Below are positions 40,903 through 49,874 of a DNA stretch of 64,000 nt, in pieces (within the stretch, counting starts at the first letter, position 1; every line of letters starts with the position of its first letter). Under the pieces are notes generated by a model, which worked only from the letters and a program-made list of their open reading frames with translations, was not told the DNA's origin and searched no databases. Location: NCBI RefSeq assembly GCF_040782645.1, contig NZ_CP160403.1, positions 8,405,001 through 8,469,000 on the forward strand, read 5' to 3'. Position numbers and translations under genes: made by a program. Source of the stretch: Streptomyces sp. HUAS ZL42. GTDB lineage: Bacteria; Actinomycetota; Actinomycetes; Streptomycetales; Streptomycetaceae.

Positions 40903-43470
40903 TCACTCGTGCGCGATTGCTGCCAGCACATTCATGCGGGATGCACGCAACGCGGGCAGCAGCGCCGCGACGATGCCCACGACCGCCGAGCCGATCACCA
41001 CCGCGACGACCGTGCCCCACGGAATCGCCAGCGCCTTCATGCCCTGCAGCGCCAGCACCTGCTGGGTGCACACGCCCCACACCAGTCCCAGCGCAAGGCC
41101 CAGCACCGCCCCGAACACCGCGATCATCACCGACTCCAGCCGGATCATCCGGCGCAGCTGCCGCCGGGCGAGCCCGATGGCCCGCAGCAGCCCGATCTCG
41201 CGCGTGCGCTCGACCACCGACAGGGCGAGGGTGTTGACCACGCCGAGCACCGCGATAACGATCGCGAGGCCGAGCAGCGCGTACACGAGGTAGAGCAGTA
41301 CGGCGACCTGGTCGTGGACCAGCTTCTTGTAGTCGGCCAGGTCACGCACCTGCACCTGCGGATACGGCTCGAGTGCCCGGTCCAGTCGCGCGCGCAGCTG
41401 GTCGGCGCTCGTGCCGGAGGCCGCGTTCACGTACAGCACGGAGTCCTGGCCGCCCGGGATGTACTTCTCGACGGTCGCGATGCCGAAGAACAGCCCGCCC
41501 TGCATCCCGAACCCGTCGGCGGAGTCCTGGTCGGTGAGGGCACCCACCTTCAACTCGGTCCGCTGGTCGCCGGGGAACTCGACGGGGATCACGCTGCCGA
41601 CCCGCACGTCGTGGTCCTTGGCGAAGTCGACGTCCATGCCGATGGCGCCGTCGGCCAGGGCGGCAGCCGTGTCGCCCTGCGCGTACACGACCTGGGCGAC
41701 GTCGTCGAGCCGGTCGTCGTATCCGCCGGCGGTCGTCTCGATCCGCTTGCCGTCGGGCAGGGTTACCGCGAGCGGCGCGAACCGCTGCCGTACGACGAGA
41801 CCGACGCCCTCCGTGCCGCGCACCTTGTCGGTGACCTCCTGCGTGAACGGCGTGAAGTTGGCGTTCTGGATCACGAAGTCGGCACCCAGCGTCTTGTCGA
41901 TCTGCTCGTCGAAGGACTTCGACATCGAGGCACTCGCCACCGACATGCCGCCGACCAGCGCCAGCCCCACCATCAGCGCCGCCGCCGTGGCGCCCGTACG
42001 ACGCGGATTGCGCAGGGCGTTGCGCAGGCTCATGCGGCCGACCGACCCGAACAGCGCCGGGAAGGCCGCGCCGAGCACCCGGATCACCGGGCGCACCAGG
42101 AGCGGGCCCGCGATGACGGTCGCGATCAGTGTGAGGACGACGCCGAGGCCCAGCAGAGAGGCCGCCGAGCCGGTCTTCGACGAGAGGGCGCAGCCCACGA
42201 GCGCGGCCGTCCCGGCCGCTCCGATCACCGCGCCGACCACCGCGCGCACACGCAACGGGCGGCCCACACCGGCGATCTCGGCGTCCGCGAGCGCGGCCAT
42301 CGGCGACACGACCGCCGCACGCCGGGCCGGCAGATACGCCGCCACGAAGGTGACGCCGACGCCGACGACGTACGCCGCCACGGGAGTCCCCCATCCGATG
42401 ACCATCTCGGTGGTCTTGAGGTTCATCCCGAACACGCCCATGAGCTTGATCAGCCCGGCCGCGAGCCCGATGCCGGCCGCCAGGCCCAGGGTCGAGCCGA
42501 CGACGCCGAGGAGGATCGCCTCCGTGAGGACCGATCTGCGCACCTGGCGCCGGTCGGCGCCGAGGGCGCGCAGCAGACCGAGCTCCCGGGTGCGTTGGGC
42601 GATCAGCATCGAGAACGTGTTGACGATCAGGAAGACGCCGACCAGGACGGCGATCCCGGCGAAGCCCAGCATCACGTACTTGATGACGTCGAGGAAGCCG
42701 CCCAGGTCCTCGGCCGACGACTTGGCCTGTTCGTCGGCGGTCTTCACGTCGTAGGACGTGCTGCCGAGCGCGGCGACGACGCGGCGCTTGAGTTCGGCGT
42801 CGGTCACCCCCTGTGCCGCGTCCACCTCGATGCTGGTGGCCTTGTCCGCGGAGCCCAGCAGCTGCTTGGCGGCGGTCTCGGGGTCGAGGAAGACGAGGGC
42901 CGCGCCCGGGTTGGTGGTCGTGAAGGTGGCGATGCCGACGATCTCGACCTTGAAGGTGCCGGGCTGGGCCAGCACCGTCAGCGTGTCGCCGATCTTCACG
43001 TGCTTCTTGTCGGCGGTGTCCGCGTCGAGCAGCGCCTCACCGGCGCCGCGCGGGGCGTGGCCCGAGGTCAGCTTCACCGGGCTGCGATCGGTGGGGTACC
43101 AGTCGGTGGCGATCGTGGGGGCGCCGGTGGTGGGTCCGACCGACTTGTTCTTGCTGTCGACCACCGTGATGTTCTCGACGCCCACCCCCGCGCGGCTCGA
43201 CGCGACCCCGTCGACCCCGGTGAGGCGGCCGGCGAGCGAGGCGGGCACGGTCTGGACGGCGCCGGTGGGCACGGACGCGTTCAGGTCGTCCTTCGGCGCC
43301 ACCGTCACGTCGGCCGACGTCGACGCGAAGAGCCGGTCGAAGGTGCGGGTCACCGTGTCGGAGAAGATCAGACTGCCCGCGACGAACGCCACTGACAGGA
43401 CGACGGCCAGGGCGGAGAGCATCAGCCGCCCCTTGTGGGCGAGGAAGCTCCTGAGCGTTGCCTTGAGCAC
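40903..43470 (-). CDS. MacB/FtsX-type ABC transporter permease
   Basis: 855 residues with two FtsX domains. An N-terminal membrane helix (LSALAVVLSVAFVAGSLIFS) is followed by an extracytoplasmic domain to about 240, three helices about 255-400, a second anchor near 490 (AAALMVGLALVGGMSVASAS), another outer domain and three final helices (YLVYALLGLAIVIAVLGVVN onward). Such pairs export lipids or peptides, or move lipoproteins. The start follows the ATPase stop by 4 bp, so they are one operon. Confidence 0.92.
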   Translation of the reverse strand: MLKATLRSFLAHKGRLMLSALAVVLSVAFVAGSLIFSDTVTRTFDRLFASTSADVTVAPKDDLNASVPTGAVQTVPASLAGRLTGVDGVASSRAGVGVENITVVDSKNKSVGPTTGAPTIATDWYPTDRSPVKLTSGHAPRGAGEALLDADTADKKHVKIGDTLTVLAQPGTFKVEIVGIATFTTTNPGAALVFLDPETAAKQLLGSADKATSIEVDAAQGVTDAELKRRVVAALGSTSYDVKTADEQAKSSAEDLGGFLDVIKYVMLGFAGIAVLVGVFLIVNTFSMLIAQRTRELGLLRALGADRRQVRRSVLTEAILLGVVGSTLGLAAGIGLAAGLIKLMGVFGMNLKTTEMVIGWGTPVAAYVVGVGVTFVAAYLPARRAAVVSPMAALADAEIAGVGRPLRVRAVVGAVIGAAGTAALVGCALSSKTGSAASLLGLGVVLTLIATVIAGPLLVRPVIRVLGAAFPALFGSVGRMSLRNALRNPRRTGATAAALMVGLALVGGMSVASASMSKSFDEQIDKTLGADFVIQNANFTPFTQEVTDKVRGTEGVGLVVRQRFAPLAVTLPDGKRIETTAGGYDDRLDDVAQVVYAQGDTAAALADGAIGMDVDFAKDHDVRVGSVIPVEFPGDQRTELKVGALTDQDSADGFGMQGGLFFGIATVEKYIPGGQDSVLYVNAASGTSADQLRARLDRALEPYPQVQVRDLADYKKLVHDQVAVLLYLVYALLGLAIVIAVLGVVNTLALSVVERTREIGLLRAIGLARRQLRRMIRLESVMIAVFGAVLGLALGLVWGVCTQQVLALQGMKALAIPWGTVVAVVIGSAVVGIVAALLPALRASRMNVLAAIAHE

Positions 43471-43474
43471 CGCC

Positions 43475-44347
43475 TCAGTCCTCCTTGGCCGCGTCGTCGA
43501 ACTGACTGCGGATCACATCGAAGCCGGGGGTCTGGGGGGTTCCCCCGGTGAAAAGGCGCATACGTTCCAGCACCGCCTCCGCGGTCGGCCGTTCCATCTC
43601 GTCCACGATCCGCCCGTCCCCAAGGAACAGCACCAGGTCGGAGTGGGCGGCGGCGCCCGGGTCATGGGTGACCATGACGACGGTCTGCCCGAGGTCGTCG
43701 ACGGCGTTGCGCAGGAAGGCGAGGACCTCGAGGCCCGCGCGCGAGTCGAGGTTGCCGGTCGGTTCGTCCGCGAAGATCAGCTCGGGACGCGAGGCGAGCG
43801 CACGGGCGCAGGCGACGCGCTGCTGCTGGCCGCCGGAGAGCTGGGCCGGCCGGTGCTTGAGCCGGTCGCGCAGCCCCAGGGTGTCGATGACCTGGTCCAG
43901 CCACTTCGGGTCGGGCTTCTGGCCCGCGATGTCCATGGGCAGAGTGATGTTCTCGACCGCGTTGAGCGTCGGGATCAGGTTGAACGACTGGAACATGAAG
44001 CCGATGCGGTCCCGCCGCAGCCGGGTCAGCTCCCGCTCCTTCAGGCCCGTGATCTCGGTGTCGCCGAGCCACACCTGTCCGGCCGAGACGGTGTCGAGTC
44101 CCGCCAGACAGTGCATCAATGTGGACTTCCCGGACCCCGAGGGCCCCATGACAGCGGTGAAGCGGCCGCGCGCGATGTCCACGTCCACCGAGTCCAGGGC
44201 GAGCACGGTCGTCTCGCCCGAGCCGTACGCCTTGGTCAGACCGCGGGCGCGGGCCGCGATGCCGTCGGCCGGGGCCTGACCCGGGGCGTGCTCCGCAGCA
44301 GGTGTGGACAAGACCGCCTCCTTGTTCCTGGACGTCGTGACTGCCAT
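43475..44347 (-). CDS. MacB-type ABC transporter ATP-binding subunit
   Basis: 290 residues from ATG 44347. Walker A GPSGSGKST, Q-loop FNLIPTLNAVENI, signature LSGGQQQRVACARAL, Walker B LIFADEPTGNLD and H-loop VTHDPGAAA are all intact. The long N-terminal extension (about 28 residues rich in Ala/Pro) and the C-terminal 40 residues are specific to streptomycete members. It energises the large permease encoded directly downstream. AAAGGAG stands only two bases before the ATG, so the exact start is slightly uncertain. Confidence 0.92.
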   Translation of the reverse strand: MAVTTSRNKEAVLSTPAAEHAPGQAPADGIAARARGLTKAYGSGETTVLALDSVDVDIARGRFTAVMGPSGSGKSTLMHCLAGLDTVSAGQVWLGDTEITGLKERELTRLRRDRIGFMFQSFNLIPTLNAVENITLPMDIAGQKPDPKWLDQVIDTLGLRDRLKHRPAQLSGGQQQRVACARALASRPELIFADEPTGNLDSRAGLEVLAFLRNAVDDLGQTVVMVTHDPGAAAHSDLVLFLGDGRIVDEMERPTAEAVLERMRLFTGGTPQTPGFDVIRSQFDDAAKED

Positions 44348-44481
44348 GACTCCTTTGTCCCGCCGAGCGTAGTGTGATCCCGCGCACACTCGGAATCCCC
44401 CAAAGGTCCCGATCGGCCTCCGCCCCAGGTCGGGTCCCTGATACGGATGTAAGGGCCACGCTCCACCCGGGGGAGGACCAC

Positions 44482-44511
44482 TTGCCGGTGCTAGCGTGCC
44501 GGCGCTAGCTT
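44482..44511 (+). promoter_or_regulatory. promoter and palindromic operator of the RHH/Doc-like pair
   Basis: TTGCCG (44482-44487), 18-bp spacer, TAGCTT (44506-44511). The perfect inverted repeat GCTAGCG-N6-CGCTAGC (44490-44509) fills the spacer and overlaps the -10. The ATG stands six bases after the -10, so the mRNA is probably leaderless. This matches antitoxin autoregulation. Confidence 0.72.
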
Positions 44512-44517
44512 CTATGT

Positions 44518-44745
44518 ATGGCGAAGACCCAGCTGAACGTGAGGGTGGACGAGGGCACGGCCCGCGCCGCCCGTGAACGCGCCCTGGCCCGCGGCATGAG
44601 CGTCAACCGCTACATCGAAGAGCTGGTCAGACAGGACACCGGCGAGGTCGGTCACACCTTCGTGGAGGCCGCCGCCGACTTCATGAAGCAGTACGAGACG
44701 GTCTTCGCCGAGGAGTTCGGCGCGGAGCACGAAGGTCGTCGCTGA
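44518..44745 (+). CDS. ribbon-helix-helix antitoxin-like protein
   Basis: 75 residues. The N-terminus has a ribbon-helix-helix: strand KTQLNVRVDEGT, helices ARAARERALARGMSVNRYIE, as in CopG/Arc/HicB antitoxins. The acidic C-terminal tail (YETVFAEEFGAEHEGRR) would hold the partner. It starts without a ribosome binding site at a probable leaderless ATG, and lies 4 bp before the Doc-like gene. It is expected to bind the palindrome in its own promoter. Confidence 0.82.
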   Translation: MAKTQLNVRVDEGTARAARERALARGMSVNRYIEELVRQDTGEVGHTFVEAAADFMKQYETVFAEEFGAEHEGRR

Positions 44746-44749
44746 GCCG

Positions 44750-45124
44750 TTGAACGATCTGAGAATCGATCTCGCCTGGCTGCTGATGCTCGCCGAGCGG
44801 ATGACCCCCGGAGATCCGCAGGTCACCGACTGGGGAGCTCTCGTCGCCGCCGTCGCACGGCACCAGGCCGAGATATTCGACGTCCCCGTCTACGACACCC
44901 CGCACGCACGCGCCGCCTCGCTTCTCCAACTGCTCATCCACGTGCCGGCGTTGGAACGCTCGAACGCCCTGTTCGCATCCGCGGTCGCCTACGCCTACCT
45001 GGTCGCCAGCGGCCTCAAGGTCGTCACCTCGCCCGAGCAGGTACGCGAGCTGGCCCGCCTGGTGAAGAGCGGCGAGGCCTCGGTCGCCGACATCGCCCGC
45101 GAACTGCGGCAGTGGAGCCTGTGA
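44750..45124 (+). CDS. Doc/Fic-like toxin with degenerate active site
   Basis: 124 residues, TTG start 4 bp after the RHH gene. The fold pattern of Doc is present: FDVPVYDTPHARAASLLQLL, then HVPALERSNALFASAVAYAY where Doc/Fic proteins have HxFxxGNKR followed by a helix. His is kept but Phe, Gly-Asn and Lys-Arg are not, so phosphate transfer from ATP looks impaired. Streptomycete genomes carry this gene pair widely under a Fic-family name, which suggests a conserved altered function, not recent decay. Converges with the methyltransferase gene; stop codons abut. Confidence 0.75.
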   Translation: MNDLRIDLAWLLMLAERMTPGDPQVTDWGALVAAVARHQAEIFDVPVYDTPHARAASLLQLLIHVPALERSNALFASAVAYAYLVASGLKVVTSPEQVRELARLVKSGEASVADIARELRQWSL

Positions 45125-45793
45125 TCAGGAGCTCTGCTGCTCAGAGGGCCGCCAGGCCGTGCCGAGCACACAGTACGAACTGGGGACGGTCGGCCCCTTG
45201 TCCGGTACCAGCAGTCGCCGGTACGGCCCGACCTCGAATCCGGCCGACCTGATGGCGCCCACCGGGTCACGGCTCACATGACAGCCACCGAACAGCAGCG
45301 GCCACACCGTGCGGTCCAGTGCGCGCTGGGTCAGCAGCATGCCCCGGCCGCCGCCCCTGCCGTGCTCGAAGAACCGCAGCTCGCCGCCCGGGCGCAGCAC
45401 ACGCCGGATCTCCCGCAGAGCGCGCTCCACGTCGCGCACACTGCACAGCACCAGTGACACCACGGCGGCGTCGAAGGCCTCGCTCTTGACCGGCAGCGCC
45501 TCCGCCGCGCCCGGCGCCACGTCCACCGGCACGTCCGCGCGCCGTGCCGCGGTCAGCGCCAGCTGCCGCAGGGTGCGCTCCGGTTCGATCGCCACGACCT
45601 CGGAGACCGCTCTCGGAAAGTGCGCGAAGTTCAGCCCGTTGCCCGCTCCGATCTCGATGACCCGCCCGGACAGCCCGCCCAGCAACTCGGTACGGTGCGG
45701 GCCGACGGTGCGTTCGGCCGCCACGCTGAACCGGGCGTAGAAACGGGCGAAGAGGGGGTGGTGGACGGCGTCCCTGGTGGCTCCCGTCGGCAT
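45125..45793 (-). CDS. class I SAM-dependent methyltransferase
   Basis: 222 residues from ATG 45793, behind AGGAGGTCGCC. Motif I VIEIGAGNGLNFAHFP (about 46-61), acidic motif VVAIEPERT, motif IV AAVVSLVLCSVRD and REIRRVLRPGGELRFFEHGR, the pattern of Methyltransf_11 phospholipid/UbiE-like enzymes. The acceptor is unknown. Single-gene unit. Confidence 0.9.
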   Translation of the reverse strand: MPTGATRDAVHHPLFARFYARFSVAAERTVGPHRTELLGGLSGRVIEIGAGNGLNFAHFPRAVSEVVAIEPERTLRQLALTAARRADVPVDVAPGAAEALPVKSEAFDAAVVSLVLCSVRDVERALREIRRVLRPGGELRFFEHGRGGGRGMLLTQRALDRTVWPLLFGGCHVSRDPVGAIRSAGFEVGPYRRLLVPDKGPTVPSSYCVLGTAWRPSEQQSS

Positions 45794-45872
45794 GGCGACC
45801 TCCTGCGCGCAGTTGCCGCTACCGCGATTGTCCCCCGAACGAGCCCCGCGCACCCCCTCTACGCCGCGGCCG

Positions 45873-46559
45873 TCAGGCCACGAAGTCCCGCACCTGCTCG
45901 TACACCCCGTAGTCGTTGTTCATGTCGGTGTGCGAAACGCACCCGACCTCCACGTTGGTGGCGCCGCTCAGGATCGCGGTGGTGTCGGGGGTGAGCGCGT
46001 CGTCGCAGTTCGACCAGTAGCTGGCGTACGCGACGCCGCCGGGCGTCTCGTCGCCGGAGTTGAGCGCGGTCAGGAACGAACTGCCCGTGTACATCTCGGC
46101 GCACGACGTGTAGAGCCACGCGCACCACGAGGCGGTGGTCGTGCCGTGGTTCGTGCCCGCCGTGGAGACGAAGTCGTCGACGTATGACGTTCCGCCCAGG
46201 TTCTTCAGGTAGTAGCGGGCGCTGAGCACACCCATGGAATGAGCGACGATGTCGACCTTGGACGCGCCTGTCCTCGCGAGGACGTTCTTGATCTCGGTGG
46301 CCAGCTGCTGGGCGGTGGTGACGTTCGACTGCGACCAGCTGTAGGACCACGCGTCCAGCTCGGCGGCGGAGTAGCCGTCGGCCTTGAAGTCGGCGACCCA
46401 GTCGTCCCAGCTGCTCGACGAACTGCTGATGCCGTGCACGAAGACGACGGGGTTGTGGGTCGCGGCGTGGGCGGACGGTGCGGAGAAGGACAGTGACAGA
46501 AGGAGCGATGCGACCACGGCCGACAGGACCGTGGCCATACGACGCTTGTGGCGCTGCAT
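45873..46559 (-). CDS. secreted lipase/esterase (lipase class 2)
   Basis: 228 residues from ATG 46559. A signal peptide is obvious: [20 protein letters not shown] to about residue 32, cut after PSAHA. Mature enzyme: oxyanion [12 protein letters not shown], nucleophile AHSMG (Ser108), catalytic Asp probably in [11 protein letters not shown], His in VSHTDM. Four cysteines could form two disulfides, fitting an exported protein. It resembles the streptomycete LipA group. Divergent from a large LuxR regulator, as lipases of this group often have an adjacent LuxR activator. Confidence 0.9.
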   Translation of the reverse strand: MQRHKRRMATVLSAVVASLLLSLSFSAPSAHAATHNPVVFVHGISSSSSSWDDWVADFKADGYSAAELDAWSYSWSQSNVTTAQQLATEIKNVLARTGASKVDIVAHSMGVLSARYYLKNLGGTSYVDDFVSTAGTNHGTTTASWCAWLYTSCAEMYTGSSFLTALNSGDETPGGVAYASYWSNCDDALTPDTTAILSGATNVEVGCVSHTDMNNDYGVYEQVRDFVA

Positions 46560-46674
46560 GAAGCCTCCTGAAACGTGTGGGGTTGTCAGGAGTGTCGGAT
46601 CGGGTCTATGCGCGCCGCATCGGCGAAATCGCCGGTCTTTACGTGTCAATTAACTCGCCAGTAACGTCGATTGC

Positions 46675-48927
46675 GTGGTGACTCCGGTGAACCCCCCACC
46701 TCTTGACCGCACTTCGCCACCGCCGTTCCCGGACGGGAGGCCGAGCCGGGCCGCGGCGCTCCCGGAAGGCGTCCGGGTACGGCTGCTGCGTTCCGTGTAC
46801 GGCGATCCGCGCGCCGCCGCCGAACTCGTCCCGCTCCTCACTCCGCGTCAGTCGGCCGGCCTCGACCCGCTGCCGACCCAGCCCGCCGAACTCGCCCCGG
46901 AGCTGCTGCGCGCGCACCGTGCCGAGGTGCGGGCGCTGCCCGACGACACCCGGCTGCTGCTGCTCCTCGCGTCGGCCGACCAGTACCCGGTCCCCACCCA
47001 CGCCTTCCTGCGTGCCGTCGCGGCCGCCCGCCTCGACACCCGTCCGCTCGAAGCGGCCGAGACGGCCGGGATCGCGTATGCGACGGCGGGCGGGGTGCGC
47101 TTCCGGGACGCCTGGACGAGGATCGCCGCGTACGAGACGGCCTCCCCTGCGGACCGGCGTGACGTCCACCGGCTGCTGGCACGTGTACTGCCCGGCCGGA
47201 GCGAGACGCCCCATCGCTCCTGGCACCGGGCAGCGGGTGCGCTCGGGCCCAGCGCCCGGCTGGCTGCGGAGCTGCGGACGTCCGCGGACCAGGCACGGTC
47301 CGCGGGCCGTCCCGCGCTGGCGTCCGCCCTCGCCGAGCGTGCCGCCACGCTCTCCCCCCACCCGCACGACCGGGACCGTCTGCTGGCCATGGCCGGCGCC
47401 GACGCCTGGCGCGCCGGCGACGGAGACCGCGCCCGCCGGCTCGCCGACGGCACGCACGACGACGCCCTCACCGGCCTCCTCGCCCTGCGCACGGGCAACG
47501 CGTCCGAGGCGTTCGACGCGTTGCTGGCGGCGGCGGGGGAGGCCGGAGCGGATGGGGCATCCGTGCCGGCGGAGGCAGGCGCCGGGCGGCGGAGCCGGGC
47601 AGCCGTACCGGCGGACGCATCCGCCCCCGCCACCGAACTCCTGGCCCGGGCCACCGAAGCGGCCATGTACACAGGTGACCTGAGACGCTGCCGGGAGGCG
47701 GCCGGGCTCGCCCGCCGGGCGGGGATCGTGCCTCCGGGCACCCTGAGCGGGCTGGCGGCGGCCGTCGACGGGCGGTACGAGGACGCCCGGGATCTGCTGG
47801 AGGCGACGGCCGGACGGTGCGGTCCCGGCGGGGATCCCACCCTCCTGCTGCACGCCGGTATCGCCGCGCTGATGCTCGGCGACCACACCCGCGCCGCCAC
47901 CGCCACCCTGCGCGCGGCCGCCTCGGCCAGGGGACAGGGCGCGACGGCCGGGGTGTCACAGGCCATGGAGTTCCGTGCGTACGCCGACTTCTGGACCGGC
48001 CGTCCGCGCACCGCGGAGGCCGCCGCGGCCGACGCTCTGCGTCAGGCCCACGCCACCGGACAGGACAACGGCGCCTGCCATCTGCAGGCTGCCCTGGCGA
48101 TGTTCGCGGCGATCACGGGCGACGCCGACGTCTGCCGCGAACGGGCCGAGGCCTCCCGCTCGTACGCCCTCGCCCGCGGACTGGGCCTGCCCGCAGCGCT
48201 CGCCCAGTGGGCGCTGGCCTTCCTGGATCTGACCCTCGGCCGGTACGACGCGGCCGCTGCACGACTGCGCGCCCTCGCCGGTTTCGGTCCCGGCCACGGC
48301 CACCGGGCCATCCGCCACCTGGCCACCCCGCACTACGTCGAGGCCGCCGCCCGCACCGGGGACACCCGGGTCGCCCGGGCCGCGCACGCGGACTACGACC
48401 GCTGGGCCCGTGCCGTCCGCAGCCCCGACGACCTGGCCCTGAGCGCCCGCAGCCGGGCCCTGCTCACACCCGGAGTCGAGGCCCTCGACCACTACCGCAC
48501 GGCCCTCGACCTGCACGCCCGTGGCACCCGCGACTTCGAACGCGCCCGTACGGAACTGCTGTTCGGCTCCGTGCTGCGCCGGCTGCGCCGTCGCACGGAG
48601 GCACGCGACCGGTTGCACAGCGCCCTGGAGGCCTTCGAGTCCTTCGGCGCCCCGCACTGCGCCGGCCAGGCCCGCGCCGAACTCCGCGCCCTCGGCGCCC
48701 CCGCCTCACCCGCACGTGGCGCCGGCGACCCCGTCGCGCGCCTGACCGCCCAGCAACTCCTGATCGCCCGTATGGCCGCCGAGGGCGCCACCAACCGAGA
48801 GATCGCCGGCCGCCTCGCACTCAGCCCCCGCACGATCGACCACCATCTGCGGGGTGTCTTCAGCCGGTTGGGCATCCGCTCCCGCATAGAGCTTGTGCGT
48901 CTCGTCGCCGAGAGCGACGCCTCTTAG
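46675..48927 (+). CDS. large LuxR-family regulator
   Basis: About 750 residues (GTG 46675, or GTG 46678). The C-terminal LuxR helix-turn-helix is LTAQQLLIARMAAEGATNRE through GIRSRIELVRLV. The long N-terminal part is a run of alpha-helical TPR-like repeats, Ala/Arg rich, as in LAL regulators, but no Walker A is visible, so it is the ATP-less kind. It is a probable activator of the divergent lipase gene, by analogy with LipR of Streptomyces exfoliatus. Its last 56 bp are copied once more downstream by the tandem duplication. Confidence 0.85.
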   Translation: MVTPVNPPPLDRTSPPPFPDGRPSRAAALPEGVRVRLLRSVYGDPRAAAELVPLLTPRQSAGLDPLPTQPAELAPELLRAHRAEVRALPDDTRLLLLLASADQYPVPTHAFLRAVAAARLDTRPLEAAETAGIAYATAGGVRFRDAWTRIAAYETASPADRRDVHRLLARVLPGRSETPHRSWHRAAGALGPSARLAAELRTSADQARSAGRPALASALAERAATLSPHPHDRDRLLAMAGADAWRAGDGDRARRLADGTHDDALTGLLALRTGNASEAFDALLAAAGEAGADGASVPAEAGAGRRSRAAVPADASAPATELLARATEAAMYTGDLRRCREAAGLARRAGIVPPGTLSGLAAAVDGRYEDARDLLEATAGRCGPGGDPTLLLHAGIAALMLGDHTRAATATLRAAASARGQGATAGVSQAMEFRAYADFWTGRPRTAEAAAADALRQAHATGQDNGACHLQAALAMFAAITGDADVCRERAEASRSYALARGLGLPAALAQWALAFLDLTLGRYDAAAARLRALAGFGPGHGHRAIRHLATPHYVEAAARTGDTRVARAAHADYDRWARAVRSPDDLALSARSRALLTPGVEALDHYRTALDLHARGTRDFERARTELLFGSVLRRLRRRTEARDRLHSALEAFESFGAPHCAGQARAELRALGAPASPARGAGDPVARLTAQQLLIARMAAEGATNREIAGRLALSPRTIDHHLRGVFSRLGIRSRIELVRLVAESDAS

Positions 48928-49339
48928 GGCGCCTGCCGTACGCGGAAGGCTTCCGCGTCCCATGTCCCGTCCAGGCGTGGCGCCAGCCAACCCGGGGCCG
49001 CGGCCCGGAAGTCGGCGGGCTCCAGGGCCGCCGCCCCGGCGGGCAGCGCCCCCAGCAGGGGAGCGCCGGACACGTCCGGGAGATCCGCGAGGTTGCAACG
49101 CGACGCATCCGCTCCCGCATAGAGCTTGTGCGTCTCGTCGTCGAGAGCGACGCCTCTTAGGGCGCCTGCCGTACGCGGAAGGCTTCCGCATCCCATGTCC
49201 CGTCCAGGCGTGGCGCCAGCCAACCCGGGGCCGCGGCCCGGAAGTCGGCGGGCTCCAGGGCCGCCGCCCCGGCGGGCAGCGCCCCCAGCAGGGGAGCGCC
49301 GGACACGTCCGGGAGATCCGCGAGGTTGCAACGCGACGC
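48872..49339. repeat. 233-bp tandem duplication at luxR-bioD junction
   Basis: The segment from 48872 repeats from 49105 with a period of 233 bp and only two differences (48908 C against 49141 T; one G/A in TTCCGCRTCCC). Each copy holds the last 56 bp of the LuxR gene and about 180 bp of the bioD 3' end. Copy 2 supplies the real bioD end, copy 1 the real LuxR end. The units join at a shared GC. Confidence 0.92.
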
Positions 49340-49873
49340 GAGATCGGGGGAGTCGGGCCAGCTCCCGATCACCACTCCGGCAAACTGGAGATTGCGGGAG
49401 CGCAGTTCACGTGCCGTCAGCTCCGTCGCGTTGAGCGTGCCCAGGCCCGCCGACGCCACGACCAGCACCGGCGCCGTCAGCAGCTCGGCCGCGTCCGCCA
49501 GCGTGCCGCCGGCCGCGTCGAACCGGACGAGCAGCCCGCCCGCCCCCTCGACCAGCACGAGGTCGTGATCGGTGGCCAGCTTCGCGGCGGCCTCGGCGAT
49601 GTCCTGCGGGTGCACCGGGGCTCGACCGGCCCGCCGAGCGGCCGTACCGGGGGCCAACGGATCGGGGTAGCGGGCGAGTTCGGCCGCAGTCACGGCGCCC
49701 GCGAGCCGCGCGACCTCGTCGGCGTCCCCGCGCTCGTCCGGGCGTACCCCGGTCTGCGCGGGCTTCAGCACGGCCACCGACCGGCCCGCCGCGAGGGCCG
49801 CAGCGGCGACGGCGGCGGTCGTGACCGTCTTGCCGACCTCCGTGCCCGTCCCCGTGATCACCAGTACCGACAT
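49157..49873 (-). CDS. bioD: dethiobiotin synthetase
   Basis: Closes the ureido ring of dethiobiotin from DAPA, CO2 and ATP. 238 residues: P-loop GTGTEVGKT (residues 8-16), KPAQTG with the catalytic Lys, VEGAGGLLV for Mg binding. It starts one base after the bioA stop. The 3' end lies in the tandem duplication, but the frame is intact, ending EAFRVRQAP; a spare copy of the last 60 codons lies downstream without a start. Confidence 0.95.
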   Translation of the reverse strand: MSVLVITGTGTEVGKTVTTAAVAAAALAAGRSVAVLKPAQTGVRPDERGDADEVARLAGAVTAAELARYPDPLAPGTAARRAGRAPVHPQDIAEAAAKLATDHDLVLVEGAGGLLVRFDAAGGTLADAAELLTAPVLVVASAGLGTLNATELTARELRSRNLQFAGVVIGSWPDSPDLASRCNLADLPDVSGAPLLGALPAGAAALEPADFRAAAPGWLAPRLDGTWDAEAFRVRQAP

Positions 49874-49874
49874 G

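Noticed and set aside
40909..43395. 828-codon rightward frame opposite the ABC permease, and similar long frames opposite purB, tra and the tape-measure gene
   Set aside because: GC-rich third positions leave antisense frames open; their products are His/Arg/Gly/Gln-rich without domains.
48893..49160. Separate small genes between the LuxR gene and bioD
   Set aside because: Fully explained as the first copy of a tandem duplication of both 3' ends, with no start codon context.
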